This document shows, piece by piece, positions 18,880 through 27,350 of a stretch of 64,000 bases of DNA (position 1 is the first letter of the stretch; every line of letters starts with the position of its first letter). The stretch is from Desulfobacter vibrioformis DSM 8776 (GTDB taxonomy: Bacteria; Desulfobacterota; Desulfobacteria; Desulfobacterales; Desulfobacteraceae). The translations under genes were made by a program, and so were the position numbers. The stretch lies in the NCBI RefSeq assembly GCF_000745975.1, contig NZ_JQKJ01000012.1:62001-126000 (forward strand), given 5' to 3'. The notes below the pieces were generated by a model. That model did no database searches. It was not told the DNA's origin and saw nothing but the letters and a program-made list of their open reading frames with translations.

Positions 18880-19731
18880 CTATTTATAATCGTAAAACCC
18901 CTTGCCGGTCTTGCGTCCCAGCCAGCCTGCTTCCACATATTTTCTCAACAGCGGGCAGGGTCTGTATTTAGAATCCTTGAATCCGTCATACAGGGTTTCC
19001 ATGATGGCAAGGCAGGTATCCAGACCAATGAGGTCGGCAAGGGTCAAAGGGCCCATGGGATGGTTCATGCCAAGCTTCATGACCGTATCAATGTCCTCTT
19101 TGTTTCCAACACTCTGGTAGAGACAGAAAACCGCCTCATTGATCATGGGCATGAGAATCCGGTTGGCAATGAACCCTGGGTAATCATTGGCCTGGGCCGG
19201 GACCTTGCCGAATTTTTCGGACAGATCCCAGGTCAGTTTAAAGGTCTCTTCGGAGGTGGCAATCCCCTTGATGACCTCCACAAGTTTCATCATAGGCACG
19301 GGGTTCATGAAGTGCATGCCGATAACCTTATCCGGCCGGGAGGTCTGGGCTGCGATACTGCCGATGGGAATGGATGAGGTGTTGGAGGCCAGGATCACAT
19401 GTGCAGGGCAGATCTCGTCCAGGTCCCTGAAAATTTTGAATTTCAGGTCTTGGCGTTCCACAGCCGCCTCAACCACGAAATCGGCCTTGGCCATCTCCTT
19501 TAAATCCGTAGTGGTGGTAATCCTGGCAAGGGTGGCATCCTTGTCAGCCTGGGTTATTTTTTCCTTTTTTACCAGACGGTCCAGGGAGCCTGCGATTGTA
19601 GCAAGGCCTTTTTCGCAGAACGCTTCTTTAATATCGCTCATGATCACAGTCATCCCTGCCGCAGCCGCCACCTGGGCAATACCGTTGCCCATCTGGCCGG
19701 AACCAACAACACCAAAGGTTTTTATTTCCAT
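18880..19731 (-). CDS. hbd: 3-hydroxybutyryl-CoA (3-hydroxyacyl-CoA) dehydrogenase
   Basis: 283 residues from ATG at 19731, with AGGAG about 9 bases upstream; an in-frame ATG at 19755 lies before that site. The NAD-binding motif GVVGSGQMGNGIAQ is at residues 6-19. The catalytic His lies in GMHFMNPVPMMKLVEV, with the Asn region at PGFIANRILMPMINEAV. It interconverts acetoacetyl-CoA and 3-hydroxybutyryl-CoA. With the adjacent thiolase it forms the C4 end of beta-oxidation, or of polyhydroxybutyrate or butyrate metabolism. The standard single-domain length argues against a fused hydratase. Confidence 0.92.
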   Translation of the reverse strand: MEIKTFGVVGSGQMGNGIAQVAAAAGMTVIMSDIKEAFCEKGLATIAGSLDRLVKKEKITQADKDATLARITTTTDLKEMAKADFVVEAAVERQDLKFKIFRDLDEICPAHVILASNTSSIPIGSIAAQTSRPDKVIGMHFMNPVPMMKLVEVIKGIATSEETFKLTWDLSEKFGKVPAQANDYPGFIANRILMPMINEAVFCLYQSVGNKEDIDTVMKLGMNHPMGPLTLADLIGLDTCLAIMETLYDGFKDSKYRPCPLLRKYVEAGWLGRKTGKGFYDYK

Positions 19732-19817
19732 TGTCCTGTTCTCCTGTACATTCAACTTGAAAAAAATTGACCCGGCATACCGTTGCGCACCGGGTTTGAA
19801 TATAGTTTAAGCGCTTG

Positions 19818-19946
19818 TTTTTATAAGAAACTAGAGACAAGATACTGGAAACAAGAGGGCGAAGCGCCTGGGGCGCCCATTTTAGCCCGCAGTGTTGGTG
19901 TCTTTAGTTTCATGCTTCGTTGTGTCCGATAGGACATGGGGGTTAT
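19818..19946 (+). repeat. Dispersed GC-hairpin repeat, copy A
   Basis: About 129 bp between hbd and the thiolase gene, nearly identical in order to the reverse complement of 60311-60441 and partly to 40589-40694. Shared blocks: TTTTTATAAGAAACTAGAGA, the hairpin GCGCCTGGGGCGC, and the end CATGGGGGTTAT (in A and C only). No coding potential. It occupies most of the gap between two genes on the same strand. Confidence 0.75.
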
Positions 19947-19962
19947 AAAGAACGGTCACTGC

Positions 19963-21138
19963 CTACCGGTTGACAACCAGTGCCACAGCCTCCCCCCCAC
20001 CTAAACACAGCGAAGCAAGGCCGGTTTTTACATCCCTTTTGGCCATTTCATACAATAACGTGGTCAGAACCCGGGCACCGGAGGCGCCGATGGGATGTCC
20101 CAAAGCCACGGAACCGCCGTTCACGTTCACCTTTTCCGGATCCAGTTCCAGGACCTTGTTGATGCCGGCGGAGGTGCCGGCAAAGGCTTCGTTGATCTCA
20201 AACAGACCCACGTCATTAATACTGATACCCTGCTTTTTCAACACCTTGGGAATGGCATAAATGGGCGCCATGAGTACATATTTCATATCAATGCCATAGG
20301 AGGCCTGGGCCCCGATTTCAGCCATGACAGTGCATCCCAGGGCCTTTGCTTTTGATTCGCTCATCATCACCACGGCGCTCGCGCCATCGGCGATGATGGA
20401 CGCATTGCCTGCCGTGCCCACGCCATCTTTTTTAAAAGCGGGCTTCATTTTGGACAAAAATTCAAAGCTTGTCTCCTGGGGGCATTCGTCTGTATCAAAA
20501 ATTTTGGGATCACCCTTTCGCTGGGGGATTGAAACGGGCATAATCTCATCCTTAAACCGTCCCTGGGCCACAGCCTTGTTGGCCCGTTCATAGGACCGGG
20601 CCGCAAACCGGTCCTGGTCCTCCCGGGTCACTTCCCAGCGCTCGGAGCAAAGCTCGTTGGACATGCCCATGTGAAAATCATTGACAATATCCCACAGCCC
20701 GTCATGGACCATATGGTCCTCAATGCGGCCCGGCCCCATGCGATGTCCCCATCTGGCCTTGTCCATATAATAGGGCGCCATGCTCATGGTCTCCATGCCG
20801 CCGGCCACCACAACATCTGCATCTCCGCACTGGATGGCCTGGGCTGCCAGCATAACCGCCTTAAGCGATGACCCGCACACCTTGTTTATGGTAATGGCTT
20901 CCACTTCCCAGGGAAGGCCCGACTTAACCACAGCCTGTTTGCCCGGATTCTGGCCGTACCCGCAGGGCAGAACCATGCCCATGATGCACTCATCCACCAC
21001 GGCATCCTCAATATCAGCCCGCCGGATGGCTTCCCTGATGACAAGCCCCCCGAGGGTTGTGGCGCCCATGCCGCTCAATGAACCGCCAAAACTGCCTAAA
21101 GGGGTTCGGGTGGCACTGACGATAACTGCTTTATTCAT
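19963..21138 (-). CDS. Acetyl-CoA C-acetyltransferase (thiolase)
   Basis: 391 residues, ATG with AAGGAG upstream. The acylated Cys lies in NKVCGSSLKAVMLA near residue 88, the His in GHPIGASGAR near 348 and the second Cys in SLCLGGGEAVAL near 378; NEAFA is also present. This is a complete biosynthetic or degradative thiolase. It forms or cleaves acetoacetyl-CoA. Order thiolase, repeat, hbd on the minus strand suggests co-transcription, with the TetR gene upstream a likely regulator. Confidence 0.93.
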   Translation of the reverse strand: MNKAVIVSATRTPLGSFGGSLSGMGATTLGGLVIREAIRRADIEDAVVDECIMGMVLPCGYGQNPGKQAVVKSGLPWEVEAITINKVCGSSLKAVMLAAQAIQCGDADVVVAGGMETMSMAPYYMDKARWGHRMGPGRIEDHMVHDGLWDIVNDFHMGMSNELCSERWEVTREDQDRFAARSYERANKAVAQGRFKDEIMPVSIPQRKGDPKIFDTDECPQETSFEFLSKMKPAFKKDGVGTAGNASIIADGASAVVMMSESKAKALGCTVMAEIGAQASYGIDMKYVLMAPIYAIPKVLKKQGISINDVGLFEINEAFAGTSAGINKVLELDPEKVNVNGGSVALGHPIGASGARVLTTLLYEMAKRDVKTGLASLCLGGGEAVALVVNR

Positions 21139-21174
21139 TTTAAACTCCTTATCTTTTTTTACACTGAATTTTTT

Positions 21175-21819
21175 TTAATAAATAAGACCCAGAATAAAGT
21201 CTGTCTGGGTACAAATATACTGGTCCAGGGTAAAATTTTTTTTGAGATACCACCGCCGAAAGGCCCACATATGACCGAGTACAGAAATGTTGTGTCCCAC
21301 CAGACTGCAGGTTTTCTCATCCAGATGGGGGAAATCATTTTTCCCGGACAGCCGGGCCAGGGCCCTGACAAAGGTATCGGAAATATCCAGTTCGGTTTCC
21401 AGCACCTTTTTTTTCCATTTGTCCGGCAGAAACTGGGTAACCTGGTACATGAGCAGAATATAATCCGTCATTTTATCACACACAATAAAATACTGGCGGA
21501 TGGCGCCGGCCAGTTGCGCTTTTTTACAGATTCCGCCGGACAGGGCATCTTCCACGGCATTCTGGACCTCCTCGTGGATGGCGCTGCACACCAGGTATAA
21601 AAGATCTTCCTTGGAGCTGACATACTCGTACAACGAGCCAATGGAAAATCCGGCAGCTTTGGCAATCATCCGCGTGGTGGTATTGTGGTAACCATGTTCG
21701 ACGGACAGCTTGACCGTGGCATCAATGATTTGCCTCCGCCGTTCACGGACTAGCTTCTCATTTTTTATCTGCGTGGGGACATCTGCACTGGATGCAGGGT
21801 GTACGTTTTGCCGGGCCAT
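21175..21819 (-). CDS. TetR/AcrR family transcriptional regulator
   Basis: 214 residues. The N-terminal helix-turn-helix is clear (RRRQIIDATVKLSVEHGYHNTTTRMIAKAAGFSIGSLYEYVSSKEDLLYLV at about 28-78). The C-terminal ligand domain is rich in hydrophobic and aromatic residues. It lies 36 bp upstream of the thiolase start on the same strand. TetR proteins of this type near acyl-CoA genes often sense acyl-CoA; that assignment is inference from context. Confidence 0.85.
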   Translation of the reverse strand: MARQNVHPASSADVPTQIKNEKLVRERRRQIIDATVKLSVEHGYHNTTTRMIAKAAGFSIGSLYEYVSSKEDLLYLVCSAIHEEVQNAVEDALSGGICKKAQLAGAIRQYFIVCDKMTDYILLMYQVTQFLPDKWKKKVLETELDISDTFVRALARLSGKNDFPHLDEKTCSLVGHNISVLGHMWAFRRWYLKKNFTLDQYICTQTDFILGLIY

Positions 21820-21832
21820 GGGTGCTCCAGCC

Positions 21833-22801
21833 TTAAATGCAGATATCAGGGCTCAAACGCAGTACCGGCACCGGGCTGTGACGAAAAATTTTCTCAATGG
21901 TGCTGCCCAGAACATATTTGACCGAGCGGCTGTGACCTAACGGGCCTAAAATCAAGGCATCTGCCCTGAGATTTTTTGTAGCCGAAAGTATCTGTTCACA
22001 AGGATCTCCCGAATCAATGGTGATATCAATCCCTGCCATATCCCCAATGCCTGCCGCCTTTATCTGGTCCCCGAGCCTTACGCTTCGCCGTTGTTTGGCC
22101 GTGGGTAGAAATTGTTCTTCAGAAAAGGTGTGTTCAGGGATGTAATGGGATTTAATCCAGGCTAACTCCTTGGTGCTGATGCAATGGAATACATGAAGCT
22201 TTGCGCCTGTTATTTTTGCCATCCATCCTGCCCGTGCCAGAATATGCTCGGTCCAGGGAGAAAAGTCCACGGCAGCTATAATATTGCGGAGTTCCCCAGG
22301 TTCGGGCAGCGCGCTGCCTGAGTACATCCGTTTAAAAACATGTTTGTCCCGGACACTGAACAGCGCCTTTCTGCAATGGCGGAATACAAATTCTGCCGCA
22401 CTGCCGAACATGAAGTTGGACAGGTTGGAACGTCCTTTATTGGCCATGACCACAAGGTCCGGATCTACCTCATCAATCATGGTCAGAATTTCTTCGGCAG
22501 GATATCCCATTTTGATACGGATATCGGTTTTGCCGTCGAATTCAGGGTAACGTGTGCGGATCAGTTCACGGATCTGGGCAATCCTGTTTCCTTTAAGTTC
22601 CTCCAGATACTCCTTGGTATCCTCCCTGCAGGGGTACATCATTCCGGCCATATACACCGGATTAACCTCGCGCAAAGGGACAATAGAACAAATGGTGACC
22701 TTGAGATCTGCCTGTCTGGCCAGATTCATGGCATAGCCCAGGGTCATGGGGGAATAATCAGACAGGTCAATACAGGCCATAATGTGGTTGAAGCGGTTCA
22801 T
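21833..22801 (-). CDS. Tandem universal stress protein (UspA x2)
   Basis: 322 residues with two Usp domains. The first starts HIMACIDLSDYSPMTLGYAMNLARQADL; the second starts NIIAAVDFSPWTEHILARAGWMAKITGAKL. The nucleotide-binding motif is clearest at the end of domain 2 (ILGPLGHSRSVKYVLGSTIEKIFRHSPVPVLRL), and domain 1 has VMANKGRSNLSNFMFGSAAEFVFRHC. Such proteins bind ATP or AMP and are induced under stress or growth arrest. It ends 13 bp before the TetR start and may be cotranscribed with it. Confidence 0.88.
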   Translation of the reverse strand: MNRFNHIMACIDLSDYSPMTLGYAMNLARQADLKVTICSIVPLREVNPVYMAGMMYPCREDTKEYLEELKGNRIAQIRELIRTRYPEFDGKTDIRIKMGYPAEEILTMIDEVDPDLVVMANKGRSNLSNFMFGSAAEFVFRHCRKALFSVRDKHVFKRMYSGSALPEPGELRNIIAAVDFSPWTEHILARAGWMAKITGAKLHVFHCISTKELAWIKSHYIPEHTFSEEQFLPTAKQRRSVRLGDQIKAAGIGDMAGIDITIDSGDPCEQILSATKNLRADALILGPLGHSRSVKYVLGSTIEKIFRHSPVPVLRLSPDICI

Positions 22802-23328
22802 TGTCTGCTCCTGAATTTATCGGGAAGTATGCATTTTGTTTTGTCCATAACCAGAACGGATCTGTAACCGATTTCCATAATACGGTCAGCACCCGTTAAG
22901 GTAACAAAAGTTGTTTTAAAATTCATGGACAACTTTTTTAAAGATTGTAGCACCATCATCTATGGTTGTATAGGCAACGGGCTGAATTTTCGAATTGCCA
23001 ATTAAAAAGAATGCCGGTATATTATTAAAAATACATCCCAAAATGATTGATCCCAAAATGATTGATATTGATACGAGGCGCAAAGAAGCTTGCCACCTCA
23101 TTTTCCAAATGACTTGATGCTTTTGTTAAAATCATGTAGTAAAATTATTTCCGACGGTTATCCAAAACGCAATATGACCATAGCCTAGGCAAAGCATTAA
23201 CACCGGAAGATCAAAAGGCAATAGTTCCTTAAAGCGGTTGCGTATATTTCACTTGAGATGCAGGGCCGGCAATTTATCTGCACGGCCCCCTCATGCAAGA
23301 AAGACGTTGTATTACAGGTAAGGCTTAA
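22802..23328. other. 527-bp gene-free stretch between Usp and histidine kinase genes
   Basis: No convincing gene on either strand. It separates two divergent genes, so promoters for both should lie here. It contains a perfect direct repeat of the 15-mer ATCCCAAAATGATTG near 23035-23065 and AT-rich stretches. I could not identify a clear sigma-70 or sigma-54 promoter. Confidence 0.5.
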
Positions 23329-25056
23329 ATGAGCGGTAAACCCAGCTACGAAATGCTTGAGCAACAAATCAAAAAACTGGAGCGCTCCATTCAAGGCGCC
23401 CGCCGGGCAGAGTTGATTAATAGAACGCTGTTTTATATTGCATCCGATCTGACCAACTGCGATTCCCTTGCAGACCTGTATGCCTCCATATACAAACGGG
23501 TATCCGGGCTTATGGATATCCCCAATTTTTTTATAGCCATTTATCACAAAGACCAAAAAGCCATACAATACGTATTTCGCAGGGATGAACGGGCAGATCT
23601 GTCTCCTGACTGGGTATACAATTTTTTTGAAAAGCCCACGTTGACGGGTGATGTGGTTATAAACAAAGCGCCGTTACTGCTGGATGAACACCAACTTATG
23701 GACCTTGCAGCCAAAGGCAGGGTCATGGGACGATTGCCCAAAAACTGGCTGGGTATTCCATTGATGGTCAAAACCGAGGTGATTGGCGTGATGGCGGTAA
23801 AAAGTTATACCAATTCTGTCAAATACAATGAAGCGCATGTGGAACTGCTCAGTTTTGTTTCGGACACCATTGCCACGGCCATTGAAAAAAAGCAGGCCCA
23901 GAACGAACTCAGCAAAGCCAAAAAACGCCTGGCCCGCACCCAGAAGCTTGAAGCCATCGGCACATTGGCAGGCGGCATTGCCCATGATTTCAACAACACC
24001 CTCTCCGTTACCCTGGGCAATATTAATCTGGCCCAAATGGCGGCGGAGAGCGAGACCATCAGAGAATACCTGAATGACGCAGAACAATCTGTTCTCCAGG
24101 CAAAAAATCTGGCCTCTAAATTTGTTATCTTTTCAAGCAGCAGCACCGTGGGAATTAAAAGCCACATTGACCTGACAGGATTTATTACAGACACCCTTGA
24201 ACAAATTAAACGGGAAAAAAATATTTTGTCCCGGCTTGAAGTCTTTGACCTGCCCCCTGTCATCGAAGCTGACAACGAAGCCCTGTCGGAAGCGTTGAAG
24301 AACATTATCATCAACGCATCAGAAGCCATGGACAATAAGGAACCGGTAAAGATAACAGCCCGGCTTCACGCCCCAAAACAAGGCATGATTGTCATATCAA
24401 TCACAGACCAGGGCCGGGGAATCAAGCCGGATGATTTAGATAAAATTTTTGACCCCTATTTTTCCACCAAACCTAAAGGGGGGAATCGGGGAACCGGTCT
24501 CGGGCTTTCCATTGCCTGGGCCATTGTGAAAAACCACCAGGGCAATATCCAGGTTCAATCCACCCTGGGCCAGGGCACTTGTGTGGATATCATTTTGCCT
24601 ATCTTTCCAAAGAATACCTCCAAAGAAACCCTTAAACCCAAAGAGGAGGGGGCCAGGGCAACGCGACCTGTCAGGGTGGCAACCCGAAAACCCCTTGTCC
24701 TGTTTATGGATGACGATGCCATGATCCTGGAAATCACAGGAAAAATTCTCACCCAGCTGGGCTACGAACCTGTCCTTGCAAAATCCGGCGAAGAGGCGGT
24801 GGAAAAATACCAGTCCTGTCTTGTGGAAGGCAAAATCATCGGCAAGGTGATCCTTGATCTTGAAGTTAAGCATGGCATGGGAGGCGAAGAGACCATGGAA
24901 AAGCTGCTGGCCCTGAACCCTGGAATCAAGGGTATTGTCGCCTCGGGCTATTCCCATGATGCGATCATGGAAAACCATTCTCTTTTCGGCTTTTCCGCAG
25001 CCCTGCCCAAGCCCTTTTCCATCACGGCCCTGAAACAGGCCCTTGTAAATCTGTAA
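23329..25056 (+). CDS. Hybrid sensor histidine kinase with GAF domain and C-terminal receiver
   Basis: 575 residues, soluble (no membrane segment). An N-terminal coiled coil (1-30) leads into a GAF domain (about 40-190), then a coiled linker, the phospho-accepting His219 in GGIAHDFNNTL, and the ATPase domain with N box NIIINASEAM, G1 DQGRGI and G2 GTGLGLSIAWAI. The C-terminal receiver (about 460-575) has the acidic pair MDDDA and phospho-site D510 in VILDLEVKHGMGG, with Lys in LPKPFS. It probably senses a cytoplasmic ligand and passes phosphate onward through an unidentified phosphotransfer protein. No partner is adjacent. Confidence 0.9.
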   Translation: MSGKPSYEMLEQQIKKLERSIQGARRAELINRTLFYIASDLTNCDSLADLYASIYKRVSGLMDIPNFFIAIYHKDQKAIQYVFRRDERADLSPDWVYNFFEKPTLTGDVVINKAPLLLDEHQLMDLAAKGRVMGRLPKNWLGIPLMVKTEVIGVMAVKSYTNSVKYNEAHVELLSFVSDTIATAIEKKQAQNELSKAKKRLARTQKLEAIGTLAGGIAHDFNNTLSVTLGNINLAQMAAESETIREYLNDAEQSVLQAKNLASKFVIFSSSSTVGIKSHIDLTGFITDTLEQIKREKNILSRLEVFDLPPVIEADNEALSEALKNIIINASEAMDNKEPVKITARLHAPKQGMIVISITDQGRGIKPDDLDKIFDPYFSTKPKGGNRGTGLGLSIAWAIVKNHQGNIQVQSTLGQGTCVDIILPIFPKNTSKETLKPKEEGARATRPVRVATRKPLVLFMDDDAMILEITGKILTQLGYEPVLAKSGEEAVEKYQSCLVEGKIIGKVILDLEVKHGMGGEETMEKLLALNPGIKGIVASGYSHDAIMENHSLFGFSAALPKPFSITALKQALVNL

Positions 25057-25079
25057 AAAAACAGGAAACCACAGCGCTG

Positions 25080-26378
25080 TTATTTCAGCCGGATGCTTAC
25101 TGAATTGGCATGGGCATCCAGTCCTTCGGTCCGGGCCAGGGTGACCACATCATCTGCCTCCGTTTCAAAGGCGGCTTTGGAATAATGGATCAGGCTGGTT
25201 TTCTTGGTAAAGTGGGACACGCTCAAGGCAGATGAAAACCGGGCCGTGCCTGCTGTGGGCAGCACATGGTTGGGGCCTGCAATATAGTCGCCCATGGGCT
25301 CAGGGGTATACGGACCCAGAAACAGGGCCCCTGCATTATGCACCCTGTCAATATAATCAAAAGGGGATTCCACGATGATTTCAAGGTGTTCGGGTGCCAG
25401 GCGGTTGGACAAGTCAATGGCCGTATCAATATCCGGAACCACGAGAATGGCACCGAAATCATTGATGGCCGGTCCGGCAATATCTTTGCGTGGCAGGGCA
25501 TTGAGCTGGGGCTCAAGCGCGGCGCAGACCCTTTGCGCTACATCGGCAGAATCGGTCACCAGCATGGCTGATGCCAGCATATCATGCTCTGCCTGGGAAA
25601 GCAGGTCTGCGGCAATGCATTCAGGGTCTGCGGTTTTATCTGCAATAATCAGAATTTCGCTGGGACCTGCAATCATATCAATACCAACGGTCCCGGAAAC
25701 AATTTTTTTGGCAAGGGTGACATAAATATTCCCAGGCCCCACAATCACATCAACCTTGGGCACCTGGACAGTTCCGTAAGCCAGTGCCCCAATGGCCCAG
25801 GCAGAACCTGCCTTGAACACCGAATCAATGCCCACGGCCCGGGCTGCCGCAAGAAGATGGGGATTAATTTTTCCGTCTGCCATGGGCGGGGTCATCAAAG
25901 AGATTGATTTTACACCTGCCACCTTGGCCGGAATCCCTCCCATGAGCACCGAAGAGACCAGGGGTGTTTTTCCGCCTTTGGCCCCGGGGGCATATATCCC
26001 TGCGGCCTGAACCGGCCGGACCATCTGCCCCACCATTACCCCGTTTCTGGGGGTGTCCATCCATGAATTTTCCCTCTGGCGGCTGTGAAAGGCTGTGATC
26101 TGCTCAACGGCCCGGTCAAGGGCCTTTAAAAACTGCGGGGTCATCTGTTCCAGGGCATGTTCAAACTCCTGTTCCGTCACCTTAAGGGTATCCAGGGTAA
26201 CAGCCGGGGAGTCAAACCTGTTGGTGTATTCAACAAGCGCCTCATCCCCTCTTTTTTTAACATCATCCAGAAATGCCTGGACATTGTCCTGGTCTTTTTT
26301 GGAAAAACCTAGTCCTCTGTCTATGGTATCCTGGACTCTTTTTTCCGCTTCCGGTGAAGGGTAATTAAATATTTTCAT
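25080..26378 (-). CDS. hisD: Histidinol dehydrogenase
   Basis: 432 residues from ATG at 26378 (MKIFNYPSPEAEKRV); an in-frame ATG at 26468 would add 30 residues without homology. Conserved family blocks are visible: PGGKTPLVSSVLMGGIPAKVAG-type segment, GPGNIYVTLAKKIV, GIDMIAGPSEILIIAD, DLLSQAEHDMLASAMLVTD and the C-terminal FTKKTSLIHYSK. The Zn-dependent enzyme performs the last two steps of histidine synthesis, L-histidinol to L-histidine with two NAD. It stands alone here, away from other his genes. Confidence 0.95.
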   Translation of the reverse strand: MKIFNYPSPEAEKRVQDTIDRGLGFSKKDQDNVQAFLDDVKKRGDEALVEYTNRFDSPAVTLDTLKVTEQEFEHALEQMTPQFLKALDRAVEQITAFHSRQRENSWMDTPRNGVMVGQMVRPVQAAGIYAPGAKGGKTPLVSSVLMGGIPAKVAGVKSISLMTPPMADGKINPHLLAAARAVGIDSVFKAGSAWAIGALAYGTVQVPKVDVIVGPGNIYVTLAKKIVSGTVGIDMIAGPSEILIIADKTADPECIAADLLSQAEHDMLASAMLVTDSADVAQRVCAALEPQLNALPRKDIAGPAINDFGAILVVPDIDTAIDLSNRLAPEHLEIIVESPFDYIDRVHNAGALFLGPYTPEPMGDYIAGPNHVLPTAGTARFSSALSVSHFTKKTSLIHYSKAAFETEADDVVTLARTEGLDAHANSVSIRLK

Positions 26379-26529
26379 GGCGTGTCTCTTTTGTTTTATG
26401 TTCATTTGCGGCCAAAAAACTGTTTCCATTATCAAAACAAAGGAACAGAGCCGCTGGATAAAAAGCACTATATATCAATTTTCAGCACAGAAAACCAATG
26501 TCAAGTCCAATGGGGGTTAAAATTTTTTC

Positions 26530-26577
26530 TTGACACAACCCTTATCGGAATTTATGATTATGATCAAATGATCATAA
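26530..26577 (+). promoter_or_regulatory. Sigma-70 promoter with overlapping palindromic operator
   Basis: TTGACA at 26530-26535, a 17-bp spacer, and TATGAT at 26553-26558 form a near-consensus promoter. Directly overlapping the -10 end and the start site is the inverted repeat TTATGATCA-AA-TGATCATAA at 26558-26577, a 9-bp perfect dyad. Both face the DUF134 gene that begins 12 bp later. A repressor bound at the dyad would block initiation; DUF134 itself or the following DtxR-like protein are candidates. Confidence 0.8.
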
Positions 26578-26589
26578 CGAGGAAAAAAC

Positions 26590-26931
26590 ATGCCAAGACC
26601 CAAGCGACCCCGATGTATTGCATCCGAACCGGCCATTAAGGGGTTCAAGCCCAGAGGAACAGTGGAGACTGGAGAAGTCATCCTTTCCCTGGAAGAATTT
26701 GAAGCTCTCAGACTCATAGATTATGAGGGCATGGACCAGTCCGGCGTTGCGCAGGTTATGGATGTTTCCCGACAGACCGTAGGAAGGGTTCTGAAAAGCG
26801 CTCGCTATAAAATTGCTGAATCGCTGGTTACAGCCAAACGGCTTACGGTCCAGGGCGGTTGCTATGAGATGCGGGGCCGGGGAAAGGGCAGGGGGTGGCG
26901 GCATGGGTGCAGAAAACCACCAGAACGTTAA
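26590..26931 (+). CDS. DUF134 (UPF0251) family helix-turn-helix protein
   Basis: 113 residues beginning MPRPKRPRCIASEPAIKGFKPRG, the conserved DUF134 start. The helix-turn-helix is at about 40-75 (LEEFEALRLIDYEGMDQSGVAQVMDVSRQTVGRVLKSARYKIAE). The C-terminus is short and Gly/Arg-rich with Cys at 92 and 106. Proteins of this family are small DNA-binding regulators often found near metal or redox genes in anaerobes. The strong promoter and dyad upstream suggest autoregulation. Followed after 14 bp by a DtxR-like gene. Confidence 0.88.
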   Translation: MPRPKRPRCIASEPAIKGFKPRGTVETGEVILSLEEFEALRLIDYEGMDQSGVAQVMDVSRQTVGRVLKSARYKIAESLVTAKRLTVQGGCYEMRGRGKGRGWRHGCRKPPER

Positions 26932-26945
26932 AGGAGATTATAACT

Positions 26946-27332
26946 ATGAACAACGAACAGATCCTTTCCGAAAGCCTTGAAGACTATCTTGAAGCCATAC
27001 TGGAACTTCAGACCATGAATACGGTTGCCCGGTCAAAAGATATTGCCGCAAAACTGAATATCAAATGCGGGTCTGTTACCGGCACCCTCAAAAAACTGGC
27101 TGACCGGAAGCTGATCAATTACGAGCCCTACGGCTATATCACCCTGACCCCCAAAGGCGCTAAAATCGCAAAAGAGGTTACAACCCGTCATAATGTGTTC
27201 AAGCATTTTTTATTCAAACATGTAGAGCTGGATGAAAATATCGCTGAACAAACCGCATGCCGTATGGAACATGCCATGAACCATAAAAATTTTATGAAAT
27301 TCAAGGTGTTTGTTACAAAACTGGATGCCTGA
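26946..27332 (+). CDS. DtxR/MntR-type metal-dependent regulator
   Basis: 128 residues from ATG at 26946 (AAGGAG upstream). Winged helix at about 8-65 (ESLEDYLEAILELQTMNTVARSKDIAAKL...SVTGTLKKLADRKLI) followed by the dimerisation and metal domain (HNVFKHFLFKHVELDENIAEQTACRMEHAM), with the Cys/Glu/His residues expected of a metal site. There is no C-terminal SH3-like domain, as in MntR-size proteins. It probably senses Fe(II) or Mn(II) and forms an operon with DUF134. The targets are not visible in the window. Confidence 0.85.
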   Translation: MNNEQILSESLEDYLEAILELQTMNTVARSKDIAAKLNIKCGSVTGTLKKLADRKLINYEPYGYITLTPKGAKIAKEVTTRHNVFKHFLFKHVELDENIAEQTACRMEHAMNHKNFMKFKVFVTKLDA

Positions 27333-27350
27333 TACTCAACCATATCGCTT

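Noticed and set aside
18862-19377. 171-codon plus-strand frame inside hbd
   Set aside because: It is antisense to a well-conserved dehydrogenase and has no homology-like features.
22916-23101. 61-codon minus-strand frame upstream of the histidine kinase
   Set aside because: No ribosome site and low-complexity hydrophobic translation; the tandem 15-mer repeat there explains part of it.
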